Counted from the stretch's first letter, positions 39,993 through 53,192 are shown. The stretch: 64,000 bases of DNA from Pristionchus mayeri (GCA_036245805.1 BTRK01000006.1:37142901-37206900); one strand, 5' to 3'. Made by a program: numbers and translations. The notes: generated by a model not told the origin, from the letters alone.

Positions 39993-42434
39993 GGTTCCAA
40001 AATGGTACCTGATCGACCACAGGAAGGTTCCAAAATGGTACCTGATCGATCCCAAGAAGGTTCCAAAATGGTACCTGGTCGATCCCAGGAAGGTTCCAAA
40101 ATGGTACCTGATAGATCCCAGGAAGGTTCCAAAATGGTACCTGGCCGATCCCAGGAAGGTTCCAAAATGGTACCTGATCGATCCCAGGAAGGTTTCAAAA
40201 TGGTACCTGATCGATCTCTGAAAGGTTTCAAAATGGTACCTGGTCGATCCCAGGAAGGTTCCAAAATGGTACCTGGTCGATCCCAGGAAGGTTCCAAAAT
40301 GATACCTGATTGATCCCAGGAAGGTTCCAAAATGGTACATGAGAGATCTCAGGAAGGTTCCAAAATGGTACCTGATCGACCACAGGAAGGTTCCAAAATG
40401 GTACCTGATCGATCCCAGGAAGGTTCCAAAATGGTACCTGGTCGATCACATGAAGGTTCCAAAATGGTACCTGATCGATCCCAGGAAGGTTTCAAAATGG
40501 TACCTGATCGATCTCAGAAAGGTTCCAAAATGTTACCTGGTCGATCCCAGGAAGGTTCCAAAATGGTACTTGGTCGATCCCAGGAAGGTTCCAAAATGGT
40601 ACCTGGTCGATCCCAGGAAGGTTCCAAAATGGTACCTGGTCGATCCTAGGAAGGTTCCAAAATGGTACATGAGAGATCTCAGGAAGGTTCCAAAATGGTA
40701 CATGAGAGATCTCAGGAAGGTTCCAAAATGGTACCTGGCCGATCCCAGGAAGGTTCCAAAATGGTACCTGATCGATCCCAGGAAGGTTTCAAAATGGTAC
40801 CTGATCGATCTCTGAAAGGTTTCAAAATGGTACCTGGTCGATCCCAGGAAGGTTCCAAAATGGTACCTGGTCGATCCCAGGAAGGTTCCAAAATGATACC
40901 TGATTGATCCCAGGAAGGTTCCAAAATGGTACCTGGTCGATCCCAGGAAGGTTCCAAAATGGTACCTGATCGATCCCAGGAAGGTTCCAAAATGGTACAT
41001 GAGAGATCTCAGGAAGGTTCCAAAATGGTACCTGATCGACCACAGGAAGGTTCCAAAATGGTACCTGATCGATCCCAAGAAGGTTCCAAAATGGTACATG
41101 AGAGATCTCAGGAAGGTTCCAAAATGGTACCTGATCGACCACAGGAAGGTTCCAAAATGGTACCTGATCGATCCCATGAAGGTTCCAAAATGGTACATGA
41201 GAGATCTCAGGAAGGTTCCAAAATGGTACCTGATAGATCCCAGGAAGGTTCCAAAATGGTACCTGGTCGATCACATGAAGGTTCCAAAATGGTACCTGAT
41301 CGATCCCAGGAAGGTTCCAAAATGGTACCTGATCGATCCCAAGAAGGTTCCAAAATGGTACCTGGTCGATCCCAGGAAGGTTCCAAAATGGTACCTGATA
41401 GATCCCAGGAAGGTTCCAAAATGGTACCTGGCCGATCCCAGGAAGGTTCCAAAATGGTACCTGATCGATCCCAGGAAGGTTTCAAAATGGTACCTGATCG
41501 ATCTCTGAAAGGTTTGAAAATGGTACCTGGTCGATCCCAGGAAGGTTCCAAAATGGTACCTGGTCGATCCCAGGAAGGTTCCAAAATGATACCTGATTGA
41601 TCCCAGGAAGGTTCCAAAATGGTACATGAGAGATCTCAGGAAGGTTCCAAAATGGTACCTGATCGACCACAGGAAGGTTCCAAAATGGTACCTGATCGAT
41701 CCCAGGAAGGTTCCAAAATGGTACCTGGTCGATCACATGAAGGTTCCAAAATGGTACCTGATCGATCCCAGGAAGGTTTCAAAATGGTACCTGATCGATC
41801 TCAGAAAGGTTCCAAAATGTTACCTGGTCGATCCCAGGAAGGTTCCAAAATGGTACTTGGTCGATCCCAGGAAGGTTCCAAAATGGTACCTGGTCGATCC
41901 TAGGAAGGTTCCAAAATGGTACCTGATCGATCCCAGGAAGGTTCCAAAATGGTACCTGGTCGATCCCAGGAAGGTTCCAAAATGGTACCTGATAGATCCC
42001 AGGAAGGTTCCAAAATGGTACCTGATCGACCACAGGAAGGTTCCAAAATGGTACCTGATCGATCCCAAGAAGGTTCCAAAATGGTACCTGGTCGATCCCA
42101 GGAAGGTTCCAAAATGGTACCTGATAGATCCCAGGAAGGTTCCAAAATGGTACCTGTCCGATCCCAGGAAGGTTCCAAAATGGTACCTGATCGATCCCAG
42201 GAAGGTTTCAAAATGGTACCTGATCGACCACAGGAAGGTTCCAAAATGGTACCTGATTAATCTCAGGAACGTTCCAAAATGGTACCTGGTCGATCCCAGG
42301 AAGGTTCCAAAATGATACCTGATCGATCCCAGGAAGGTTCCAAAATGGTACCTGATTAATCTCAGGAAGGTTCCAAAATGGTACCTGGTCGATCCTAGGA
42401 AGGTTCCAAAATGGTACCTGATCGATCCCAGGAA

Positions 42435-45400
42435 GGTTCCAAAATGGTACCTGATAGATCCCAGGAAGGTTCCAAAATGGTACCTGATCGACCACAGGAA
42501 GGTTCCAAAATGGTACCTGATCGATCCCAAGAAGGTTCCAAAATGGTACCTGGTCGATCCCAGGAAGGTTCCAAAATGGTACCTGATAGATCCCAGGAAG
42601 GTTCCAAAATGGTACCTGTCCGATCCCAGGAAGGTTCCAAAATGGTACCTGATCGATCCCAGGAAGGTTTCAAAATGGTACCTGATCGATCTCTGAAAGG
42701 TTTCAAAATGGTACCTGGTCGATCCCAGGAAGGTTCCAAAATGGTACCTGGTCGATCCCAGGAAGGTTCCAAAATGATACCTGATTGATCCCAGGAAGGT
42801 TCCAAAATGGTACATGAGAGATCTCAGGAAGGTTCCAAAATGGTACCTGATCGACCACAGGAAGGTTCCAAAATGGTACCTGATCGATCCCAGGAAGGTT
42901 CCAAAATGGTACCTGGTCGATCACATGAAGGTTCCAAAATGGTACCTGATCGATCCCAGGAAGGTTTCAAAATGGTACCTGATCGATCTCAGAAAGGTTC
43001 CAAAATGTTACCTGGTCGATCCCAGGAAGGTTCCAAAATGGTACTTGGTCGATCCCAGGAAGGTTCCAAAATGGTACCTGGTCGATCCCAGGAAGGTTCC
43101 AAAATGGTACCTGGTCGATCCTAGGAAGGTTCCAAAATGGTACATGAGAGATCTCAGGAAGGTTCCAAAATGGTACATGAGAGATCTCAGGAAGGTTCCA
43201 AAATGGTACCTGATCGACCACAGGAAGGTTCCAAAATGGTACCTGATCGATCCCAGGAAGGTTCCAAAATGGTACCTGATTAATCTCAGAAAGGTTCCAA
43301 AATGGTACCTGGTCGATCCCAGGAAGGTTCCAAAATGGTACCTGGTCGATCCTAGGAAGGTTCCAAAATGGTACCTGATCGATCCCAAGAAGGTTCCAAA
43401 ATGGTACCTGGTCGATCACATGAAGTTTCCAAAATGGTACATGAGAGATCTCAGGAAGGTTCCAAAATGGTACCTGATCGACCACAGGAAGGTTCCAAAA
43501 TGGTACCTGATTAATCTCAGGAACGTTCCAAAATGGTACCTGGTCGATCCCAGGAAGGTTCCAAAATGATACCTGATCGATCCCAGGAAGGTTCCAAAAT
43601 GGTACCTGATTAATCTCAGGAAGGTTCCAAAATGGTACCTGGTCGATCCCAGGAAGGTTCCAAAATGGTACCTGGTCGATCCTAGGAAGGTTCCAAAATG
43701 GTACCTGATCGATCCCAGGAAGGTTCCAAAATGGTACCTGGTCGATCCCAGGAAGGTTACAAAATGGTACCTGATAGATCCCAGGAAGGTTCCAAAATGG
43801 TACCTGATCGACCACAGGAAGGTTCCAAAATGGTACCTGATCGATCCCAAGAAGGTTCCAAAATGGTACCTGGTCGATCCCAGGAAGGTTCCAAAATGGT
43901 ACCTGATAGATCCCAGGAAGGTTCCAAAATGGTACCTGATCGATCTCTGAAAGGTTTCAAAATGGTACCTGGTCGATCCCAGGAAGGTTCCAAAATGGTA
44001 CCTGGTCGATCCCAGGAAGGTTCCAAAATGATACCTGATTGATCCCAGGAAGGTTCCAAAATGGTACATGAGAGATCTCAGGAAGGTTCCAAAATGGTAC
44101 CTGATCGACCACAGGAAGGTTCCAAAATGGTACCTGATCGATCCCAGGAAGGTTCCAAAATGGTACTTGGTCGATCCCAGGAAGGTTCCAAAATGGTACC
44201 TGATAGATCCCAGGAAGGTTCCAAAATGGTACCTGGTCGATCCTAGAAAGGTTCCAAAATGGTACCTGATCGATCCCAGGAAGGTTCCAAAATGGTACTT
44301 GGTCGATCCCAGGAAGGTTCCAAAATGGTACCTGGTCGATCACATGAAGGTTCCAAAATGGTACCTGATTAATCTCAGGAAGGTTCCAAAATGGTACCTG
44401 GTCGATCCTAGGAAGGTTCCAAAATGGTACATGAGAGATCTCAGGAAGGTTCCAAAATGGTACATGAGAGATCTCAGGAAGGTTCCAAAATGGTACCTGA
44501 TCGACCACAGGAAGGTTCCAAAATGGTACCTGATCGATCCCGGGAAGGTTCCAAAATGGTACCTGATTAATCTCAGGAAGGTTCCAAAATGGTACCTGGT
44601 CGATCCCAGGAAGGTTCCAAAATGGTACCTGGTCGATCCTAGAAAGGTTCCAAAATGGTACCTGATCGATCCCAGGAAGGTTCCAAAATGGTACTTGGTC
44701 GATCCCAGGAAGGTTCCAAAATGGTACCTGATAGATCCCAGGAAGGTTCCAAAATGGTACCTGGCCGATCCCAGGAAGGTTCCAAAATGGTACCTGATCG
44801 ATCCCAGGAAGGTTTCAAAATGGTACCTGATCGATCTCTGAAAGGTTTCAAAATGGTACCTGGTCGATCCCAGGAAGGTTCCAAAATGGTACCTGGTCGA
44901 TCCCAGGAAGGTTCCAAAATGATACCTGATTGATCCCAGGAAGGTTCCAAAATGGTACCTGGTCGATCCCAGGAAGGTTCCAAAATGGTACCTGATCGAT
45001 CCCAGGAAGGTTCCAAAATGGTACATGAGAGATCTCAGGAAGGTTCCAAAATATTAAATGATCGACCACAGGAAGGTTCCAAAATGGTACCTGATCGATC
45101 CCAAGAAGGTTCCAAAATGGTACATGAGAGATCTCAGGAAGGTTCCAAAATGGTACCTGATCGACCACAGGAAGGTTCCAAAATGGTACCTGATCGATCC
45201 CATGAAGGTTCCAAAATGGTACATGAGAGATCTCAGGAAGGTTCCAAAATGGTACCTGATCGACCACAGGAAGGTTCCAAAATGGTACCTGATCGATCCC
45301 AAGAAGGTTCCAAAATGGTACCTGGTCGATCACATGAAGGTTCCAAAATGGAACATGAGAGATCTCAGGAAGGTTCCAAAATGGTACCTGATCGACCACA

Positions 45401-45536
45401 GGAAGGTTCCAAAATGGTACCTGATTAATCTCAGGAAGGTTCCAAAATGGTACCTGGTCGATCCCAGGAAGGTTCCAAAATGGTACCTGATTAATCTCAG
45501 GAAGGTTCCAAAATGGTACCTGGTCGATCCCAGGAA
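42435..45536. repeat. Distant copy of 24,153-27,254
   Basis: Ninety-four monomers in the same order as 24,153-27,254. Immediately to the left, 41.9-42.4 kb carries a related but rearranged run in which the CTGTCCGATC variant occurs twice (near 42,155 and 42,617), so this side has been locally duplicated. The copy ends at 45,537, where it continues with GGTCGATCCTAGG instead of GATAGATCCC. Confidence 0.83.
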
Positions 45537-46130
45537 GGTTCCAAAATGGTACCTGGTCGATCCTAGGAAGGTTCCAAAATGGTACCTGATCGATCCCAGG
45601 AAGGTTCCAAAATGGTACCTGGTCGATCCCAGGAAGGTTCCAAAATGGTACCTGATAGATCCCAGGAAGGTTCCAAAATGGTACCTGATCGACCACAGGA
45701 AGGTTCCAAAATGGTACCTGATCGATCCCAAGAAGGTTCCAAAACGGTACCTGGTCGATCCCAGGAAGGTTCCAAAATGGTACCTGATAGATCCCAGGAA
45801 GGTTCCAAAATGGTACCTGGCCGATCCCAGGAAGGTTCCAAAATGGTACCTGATCGATCCCAAGAAGGTTCCAAAACGGTACCTGGTCGATCCCAGGAAG
45901 GTTCCAAAATGGTACCTGATAGATCCCAGGAAGGTTCCAAAATGGTACCTGGCCGATCCCAGGAAGGTTCCAAAATGGTACCTGATCGATTCCAGGAAGG
46001 TTTCAAAATGGTACCTGATCGATCTCTGAAAGGTTTCAAAATGGTACCTGGTCGATCCCAGGAAGGTTCCAAAATGGTACCTGGTCGATCCCAGGAAGGT
46101 TCCAAAATGATACCTGATTGATCCCAGGAA
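45207..46130. repeat. 28-monomer segment recurring at 56,163-57,086
   Basis: The segment recurs 10,956 bp downstream. Both copies contain a four-monomer (132-bp) tandem duplication, at 45,702-45,833/45,834-45,965 and at 56,658-56,789/56,790-56,921. In each, the rare AAAACGG form of the conserved half follows a CCCAAG monomer. Both also carry the GATCGATTCC variant just before the cassette. The match ends where this copy has an extra ACTTGGTCG monomer at 46,131. Confidence 0.85.
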
Positions 46131-46328
46131 GGTTCCAAAATGGTACTTGGTCGATCCCAGGAAGGTTCCAAAATGGTACATGAGAGATCTCAGGAAGGTT
46201 CCAAAATGGTACCTGATCGACCACAGGAAGGTTCCAAAATGGTACCTGATCGATCCCAGGAAGGTTCCAAAATGGTACTTGGTCGATCCCAGGAAGGTTC
46301 CAAAATGGTACCTGATAGATCCCAGGAA

Positions 46329-47186
46329 GGTTCCAAAATGGTACCTGGTCGATCCTAGAAAGGTTCCAAAATGGTACCTGATCGATCCCAGGAAGGTTCC
46401 AAAATGGTACTTGGTCGATCCCAGGAAGGTTCCAAAATGGTACCTGGTCGATCACATGAAGGTTCCAAAATGGTACCTGATTAATCTCAGGAAGGTTCCA
46501 AAATGGTACCTGGTCGATCCTAGGAAGGTTCCAAAATGGTACATGAGAGATCTCAGGAAGGTTCCAAAATGGTACATGAGAGATCTCAGGAAGGTTCCAA
46601 AATGGTACCTGATCGACCACAGGAAGGTTCCAAAATGGTACCTGATCGATCCCGGGAAGGTTCCAAAATGGTACCTGATTAATCTCAGGAAGGTTCCAAA
46701 ATGGTACCTGGTCGATCCCAGGAAGGTTCCAAAATGGTACCTGGTCGATCCTAGAAAGGTTCCAAAATGGTACCTGATCGACCACAGGAAGGTTCCAAAA
46801 TGGTACCTGATAGATCCCAGGAAGGTTCCAAAATGGTACCTGGCCGATCCCAGGAAGGTTCCAAAATGGTACCTGATCGATCCCAGGAAGGTTTCAAAAT
46901 GGTACCTGATCGATCTCTGAAAGGTTTCAAAATGGTACCTGGTCGATCCCAGGAAGGTTCCAAAATGGTACCCGGTCGATCCCAGGAAGGTTCCAAAATG
47001 ATACCTGATTGATCCCAGGAAGGTTCCAAAATGGTACCTGATCGATCCCAAGAAGGTTCCAAAATGGTACATGAGAGATCTCAGGAAGGTTCCAAAATGG
47101 TACCTGATCGACCACAGGAAGGTTCCAAAATGGTACCTGATCGATCCCATGAAGGTTCCAAAATGGTACATGAGAGATCTCAGGAA
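46329..47186. repeat. 26-monomer segment recurring at 57,714-58,571
   Basis: The segment recurs 11,385 bp downstream, 429 bp (13 monomers) more than the neighbouring 10,956-bp match, so one copy has gained or lost monomers in between. Private variants are GGTACCCGGTCG near 46,969 here, and GGTTGATCCC near 58,096 and AAGGTGACAAAATGG near 58,505 in the downstream copy. Just to the right, a recombinant monomer reading CATGATCGATCCCATG (near 47,300) joins the start of one type to the end of another. Confidence 0.8.
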
Positions 47187-50057
47187 GGTTCCAAAATGGT
47201 ACCTGATCGATCCCAAGAAGGTTCCAAAATGGTACATGAGAGATCTCAGGAAGGTTCCAAAATGGTACCTGATCGACCACAGGAAGGTTCCAAAATGGTA
47301 CATGATCGATCCCATGAAGGTTCCAAAATGGTACATGAGAGATCTCAGGAAGGTTCCAAAATGGTACCTGATCGACCACAGGAAGGTTCCAAAATGGTAC
47401 CTGATCGATCCCAAGAAGGTTCCAAAATGGTACCTGGTCGATCACATGAAGGTTCCAAAATGGTACATGAGAGATCTCAGGAAGGTTCCAAAATGGTACC
47501 TGATCGACCACAGGAAGGTTCCAAAATGGTACCTGATTAATCTCAGGAACGTTCCAAAATGGTACCTGGTCGATCCCAGGAAGGTTCCAAAATGATACCT
47601 GATCGATCCCAGGAAGGTTCCAAAATGGTACCTGATTAATCTCAGGAAGGTTCCAAAATGGTACCTGGTCGATCCTAGGAAGGTTCCAAAATGGTACCTG
47701 ATCGATCCCAGGAAGGTTCCAAAATGGTACCTGGTCGATCCCAGGAAGGTTCCAAAATGGTACCTGGTCGATCCTAGGAAGGTTCCAAAATGGTACCTGA
47801 TCGATCCCAGGAAGGTTCCAAAATGGTACCTGGTCGATCCCAGGAAGGTTACAAAATGGTACCTGATAGATCCCAGGAAGGTTCCAAAATGGTACCTGAT
47901 CGACCACAGGAAGGTTCCAAAATGGTACCTGATCGATCCCAAGAAGGTTCCAAAATGGTACCTGGTCGATCCCAGGAAGGTTCCAAAATGGTACCTGATA
48001 GATCCCAGGAAGGTTCCAAAATGGTACCTGGCCGATCCCAGGAAGGTTCCAAAATGGTACCTGATCGATTCCAGGAAGGTTTCAAAATGGTACCTGATCG
48101 ATCTCTGAAAGGTTTCAAAATGGTACCTGGTCGATCCCAGGAAGGTTCCAAAATGGTACCTGGTCGATCCCAGGAAGGTTCCAAAATGGTACCTGGTCGA
48201 TCCCAGGAAGGTTCCAAAATGATACCTGATTGATCCCAGGAAGGTTCCAAAATGGTACATGAGAGATCTCAGGAAGGTTCCAAAATGGTACCTGATCGAC
48301 CACAGGAAGGTTCCAAAATGGTACCTGATCGATCCCAGGAAGGTTCCAAAATGGTACTTGGTCGATCCCAGGAAGGTTCCAAAATGGTACCTGATAGATC
48401 CCAGGAAGGTTCCAAAATGGTACCTGGTCGATCCTAGAAAGGTTCCAAAATGGTACCTGATCGATCCCAGGAAGGTTCCAAAATGGTACTTGGTCGATCC
48501 CAGGAAGGTTCCAAAATGGTACCTGGTCGATCACATGAAGGTTCCAAAATGGTACCTGATTAATCTCAGGAAGGTTCCAAAATGGTACCTGGTCGATCCT
48601 AGGAAGGTTCCAAAATGGTACATGAGAGATCTCAGGAAGGTTCCAAAATGGTACATGAGAGATCTCAGGAAGGTTCCAAAATGGTACCTGATCGACCACA
48701 GGAAGGTTCCAAAATGGTACCTGATCGATCCCGGGAAGGTTCCAAAATGGTACCTGATTAATCTCAGGAAGGTTCCAAAATGGTACCTGGTCGATCCCAG
48801 GAAGGTTCCAAAATGGTACATGAGAGATCTCAGGAAGGTTCCAAAATGGTACCTGATCGATCCCAAGAAGGTTCCAAAATGGTACATGAGAGATCTCAGG
48901 AAGGTTCCAAAATGGTACCTGATCGACTACAGGAAGGTTCCAAAATGGTACCTGATCGATCCCATGAAGGTTCCAAAATGGTACATGAGAGATCTCAGGA
49001 AGGTTCCAAAATGGTACCTGATCGACCACAGGAAGGTTCCAAAATGGTACCTGATCGATCCCAAGAAGGTTCCAAAATGGTACCTGGTCGATCACATGAA
49101 GGTTCCAAAATGGTACATGAGAGATCTCAGGAAGGTTCCAAAATGGTACCTGATCGACCACAGGAAGGTTCCAAAATGGTACCTGATTAATCTCAGGAAC
49201 GTTCCAAAATGGTACCTGGTCGATCCCAGGAAGGTTCCAAAATGATACCTGATCGATCCCAGGAAGGTTCCAAAATGGTACCTGATTAATCTCAGGAAGG
49301 TTCCAAAATGGTACCTGGTCGATCCTAGGAAGGTTCCAAAATGGTACCTGATCGATCCCAGGAAGGTTCCAAAATGGTACCTGGTCGATCCCAGGAAGGT
49401 TCCAAAATGGTACCTGGTCGATCCTAGGAAGGTTCCAAAATGGTACCTGATCGATCCCAGGAAGGTTCCAAAATGGTACCTGGTCGATCCCAGGAAGGTT
49501 ACAAAATGGTACCTGATAGATCCCAGGAAGGTTCCAAAATGGTACCTGATCGACCACAGGAAGGTTCCAAAATGGTACCTGATCGATCCCAAGAAGGTTC
49601 CAAAATGGTACCTGGTCGATCCCAGGAAGGTTCCAAAATGGTACCTGATAGATCCCAGGAAGGTTCCAAAATGGTACCTGGCCGATCCCAGGAAGGTTCC
49701 AAAATGGTACCTGATCGATTCCAGGAAGGTTTCAAAATGGTACCTGATCGATCTCTGAAAGGTTTCAAAATGGTACCTGGTCGATCCCAGGAAGGTTCCA
49801 AAATGGTACCTGGTCGATCCCAGGAAGGTTCCAAAATGGTACCTGGTCGATCCCAGGAAGGTTCCAAAATGATACCTGATTGATCCCAGGAAGGTTCCAA
49901 AATGGTACATGAGAGATCTCAGGAAGGTTCCAAAATGGTACCTGATCGACCACAGGAAGGTTCCAAAATGGTACCTGATCGATCCCAGGAAGGTTCCAAA
50001 ATGGTACTTGGTCGATCCCAGGAAGGTTCCAAAATGGTACCTGATAGATCCCAGGAA
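47154..50057. repeat. 1,254-bp duplicate pair at 1,650-bp spacing
   Basis: Segment 47,154-48,407 (38 monomers) recurs as 48,804-50,057. The second copy carries the private GATCGACTAC variant near 48,921-48,930, where the first has GATCGACCAC and also the recombinant CATGATCG monomer. Both contain GGTTACAAAATGG (near 47,848 and 49,498) and GATCGATTCC before the cassette. The copies end where the first continues with a CCTAGA monomer and the second with ACTTGGTCG. Confidence 0.82.
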
Positions 50058-53000
50058 GGTTCCAAAATGGTACTTGGTCGATCCCAGGAAGGTTCCAAAA
50101 TGGTACCTGGTCGATCACATGAAGGTTCCAAAATGGTACCTGATTAATCTCAGGAAGGTTCCAAAATGGTACCTGGTCGATCCTAGGAAGGTTCCAAAAT
50201 GGTACATGAGAGATCTCAGGAAGGTTCCAAAATGGTACATGAGAGATCTCAGGAAGGTTCCAAAATGGTACCTGATCGACCACAGGAAGGTTCCAAAATG
50301 GTACCTGATCGATCCCGGGAAGGTTCCAAAATGGTACCTGATTAATCTCAGGAAGGTTCCAAAATGGTACCTGGTCGATCCCAGGAAGGTTCCAAAATGG
50401 TACCTGGTCGATCCTAGAAAGGTTCCAAAATGGTACCTGATCGATCCCAGGAAGGTTCCAAAATGGTACTTGGTCGATCCCAGGAAGGTTCCAAAATGGT
50501 ACCTGATAGATCCCAGGAAGGTTCCAAAATGGTACCTGGTCGATCCTAGAAAGGTTCCAAAATGGTACCTGATCGATCCCGGGAAGGTTCCAAAATGGTA
50601 CCTGATTAATCTCAGGAAGGTTCCAAAATGGTACCTGGTCGATCCCAGGAAGGTTCCAAAATGGTACATGAGAGATCTCAGGAAGGTTCCAAAATGGTAC
50701 CTGATCGATCCCAAGAAGGTTCCAAAATGGTACATGAGAGATCTCAGGAAGGTTCCAAAATGGTACCTGATCGACTACAGGAAGGTTCCAAAATGGTACC
50801 TGATCGATCCCATGAAGGTTCCAAAATGGTACATGAGAGATCTCAGGAAGGTTCCAAAATGGTACCTGATCGACCACAGGAAGGTTCCAAAATGGTACCT
50901 GATCGATCCCAAGAAGGTTCCAAAATGGTACCTGGTCGATCACATGAAGGTTCCAAAATGGTACATGAGAGATCTCAGGAAGGTTCCAAAATGGTACCTG
51001 ATCGACCACAGGAAGGTTCCAAAATGGTACCTGATAGATCCCAGGAAGGTTCCAAAATGGTACCTGGTCGATCCTAGAAAGGTTCCAAAATGGTACCTGA
51101 TCGATCCCAGGAAGGTTCCAAAATGGTACTTGGTCGATCCCAGGAAGGTTCCAAAATGGTACCTGGTCGATCACATGAAGGTTCCAAAATGGTACCTGAT
51201 TAATCTCAGGAAGGTTCCAAAATGGTACCTGGTCGATCCTAGGAAGGTTCCAAAATGGTACATGAGAGATCTCAGGAAGGTTCCAAAATGGTACATGAGA
51301 GATCTCAGGAAGGTTCCAAAATGGTACCTGATCGACCACAGGAAGGTTCCAAAATGGTACCTGATCGATCCCGGGAAGGTTCCAAAATGGTACCTGATTA
51401 ATCTCAGGAAGGTTCCAAAATGGTACCTGGTCGATCCCAGGAAGGTTCCAAAATGGTACATGAGAGATCTCAGGAAGGTTCCAAAATGGTACCTGATCGA
51501 TCCCAAGAAGGTTCCAAAATGGTACATGAGAGATCTCAGGAAGGTTCCAAAATGGTACCTGATCGACTACAGGAAGGTTCCAAAATGGTACCTGATCGAT
51601 CCCATGAAGGTTCCAAAATGGTACATGAGAGATCTCAGGAAGGTTCCAAAATGGTACCTGATCGACCACAGGAAGGTTCCAAAATGGTACCTGATCGATC
51701 CCAAGAAGGTTCCAAAATGGTACCTGGTCGATCACATGAAGGTTCCAAAATGGTACATGAGAGATCTCAGGAAGGTTCCAAAATGGTACCTGATCGACCA
51801 CAGGAAGGTTCCAAAATGGTACCTGATTAATCTCAGGAACGTTCCAAAATGGTACCTGGTCGATCCCAGGAAGGTTCCAAAATGATACCTGATCGATCCC
51901 AGGAAGGTTCCAAAATGGTACCTGATTAATCTCAGGAAGGTTCCAAAATGGTACCTGGTCGATCCTAGGAAGGTTCCAAAATGGTACCTGATCGATCCCA
52001 GGAAGGTTCCAAAATGGTACCTGGTCGATCCCAGGAAGGTTCCAAAATGGTACCTGGTCGATCCTAGGAAGGTTCCAAAATGGTACCTGATCGATCCCAG
52101 GAAGGTTCCAAAATGGTACCTGGTCGATCCCAGGAAGGTTACAAAATGGTACCTGATAGATCCCAGGAAGGTTCCAAAATGGTACCTGATCGACCACAGG
52201 AAGGTTCCAAAATGGTACCTGATCGATCCCAAGAAGGTTCCAAAATGGTACCTGGTCGATCCCAGGAAGGTTCCAAAATGGTACCTGATAGATCCCAGGA
52301 AGGTTCCAAAATGGTACCTGGCCGATCCCAGGAAGGTTCCAAAATGGTACCTGATCGATTCCAGGAAGGTTTCAAAATGGTACCTGATCGATCTCTGAAA
52401 GGTTTCAAAATGGTACCTGGTCGATCCCAGGAAGGTTCCAAAATGGTACCTGGTCGATCCCAGGAAGGTTCCAAAATGGTACCTGGTCGATCCCAGGAAG
52501 GTTCCAAAATGATACCTGATTGATCCCAGGAAGGTTCCAAAATGGTACATGAGAGATCTCAGGAAGGTTCCAAAATGGTACCTGATCGACCACAGGAAGG
52601 TTCCAAAATGGTACCTGATCGATCCCAGGAAGGTTCCAAAATGGTACTTGGTCGATCCCAGGAAGGTTCCAAAATGGTACCTGATAGATCCCAGGAAGGT
52701 TCCAAAATGGTACTTGGTCGATCCCAGGAAGGTTCCAAAATGGTACCTGGTCGATCACATGAAGGTTCCAAAATGGTACCTGATTAATCTCAGGAAGGTT
52801 CCAAAATGGTACCTGGTCGATCCTAGGAAGGTTCCAAAATGGTACATGAGAGATCTCAGGAAGGTTCCAAAATGGTACATGAGAGATCTCAGGAAGGTTC
52901 CAAAATGGTACCTGATCGACCACAGGAAGGTTCCAAAATGGTACCTGATCGATCCCGGGAAGGTTCCAAAATGGTACCTGATTAATCTCAGGAAGGTTCC

Positions 53001-53192
53001 AAAATGGTACCTGGTCGATCCCAGGAAGGTTCCAAAATGGTACCTGGTCGATCCTAGAAAGGTTCCAAAATGGTACCTGATCGATCCCAGGAAGGTTCCA
53101 AAATGGTACTTGGTCGATCCCAGGAAGGTTCCAAAATGGTACCTGATAGATCCCAGGAAGGTTCCAAAATGGTACCTGGTCGATCCTAGAAA
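48375..53192. repeat. 2,178-bp duplicate pair at 2,640-bp spacing
   Basis: Segment 48,375-50,552 (66 monomers) recurs as 51,015-53,192. The private GATCGACTAC variant is shared (near 48,925 and 51,565), as are the GGTTACAAAATGG and GATCGATTCC variants. Between them, 50,553-51,014 is a third, partial copy, described separately. This is the region of the longest open frames, because several cassettes that normally interrupt them are missing between 49.8 and 52.2 kb. Confidence 0.84.
50553..51806. repeat. 462-bp duplicate pair at 792-bp spacing
   Basis: Fourteen monomers at 50,553-51,014 recur at 51,345-51,806. Both begin with GATCGATCCCGGG and GATTAATCTC and both carry GATCGACTAC (near 50,773 and 51,565). 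The first copy then passes into GATAGATCCC and the second into GATTAATCTC. With the copy near 48,925 this gives three carriers of one private variant, which orders the duplications in this block. Confidence 0.83.

Larger units (their letters stand above)
32172..40454. repeat. 4,158-bp (126-monomer) tandem duplication
   Basis: Copy 1 is 32,172-36,329 and copy 2 is 36,330-40,454 (4,125 bp). Copy 2 has lost one GGTCGATCCC monomer near 39,300, so the offset is 4,158 bp before that point and 4,125 bp after it. The two copies abut exactly. At the junction a GGTCGATCACATG monomer is followed by a GATCGACCAC monomer, whereas the same position at the end of copy 2 continues with GATCGATCCC and GGTTTC. 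Each copy contains a tandem pair of the 1,188-bp core unit. Confidence 0.9.

Noticed and set aside
49909..51885. 658-codon forward open frame repeating KWYLVDPRKVP
   Set aside because: It is the same repeat on the opposite strand, running from one CATGAG monomer to the next ATGATA monomer, whose TGA closes it. Length follows from monomer order alone.
49765..52197. 810-codon reverse-strand open frame, the longest in the window, repeating WNLPGIDQVPF
   Set aside because: It is the satellite monomer read in a frame that happens to lack stops where the CTCTGAAAGG cassette has been lost. It has no non-repeat domain, start context or distinct end, and overlaps a 658-codon forward frame of the same origin.
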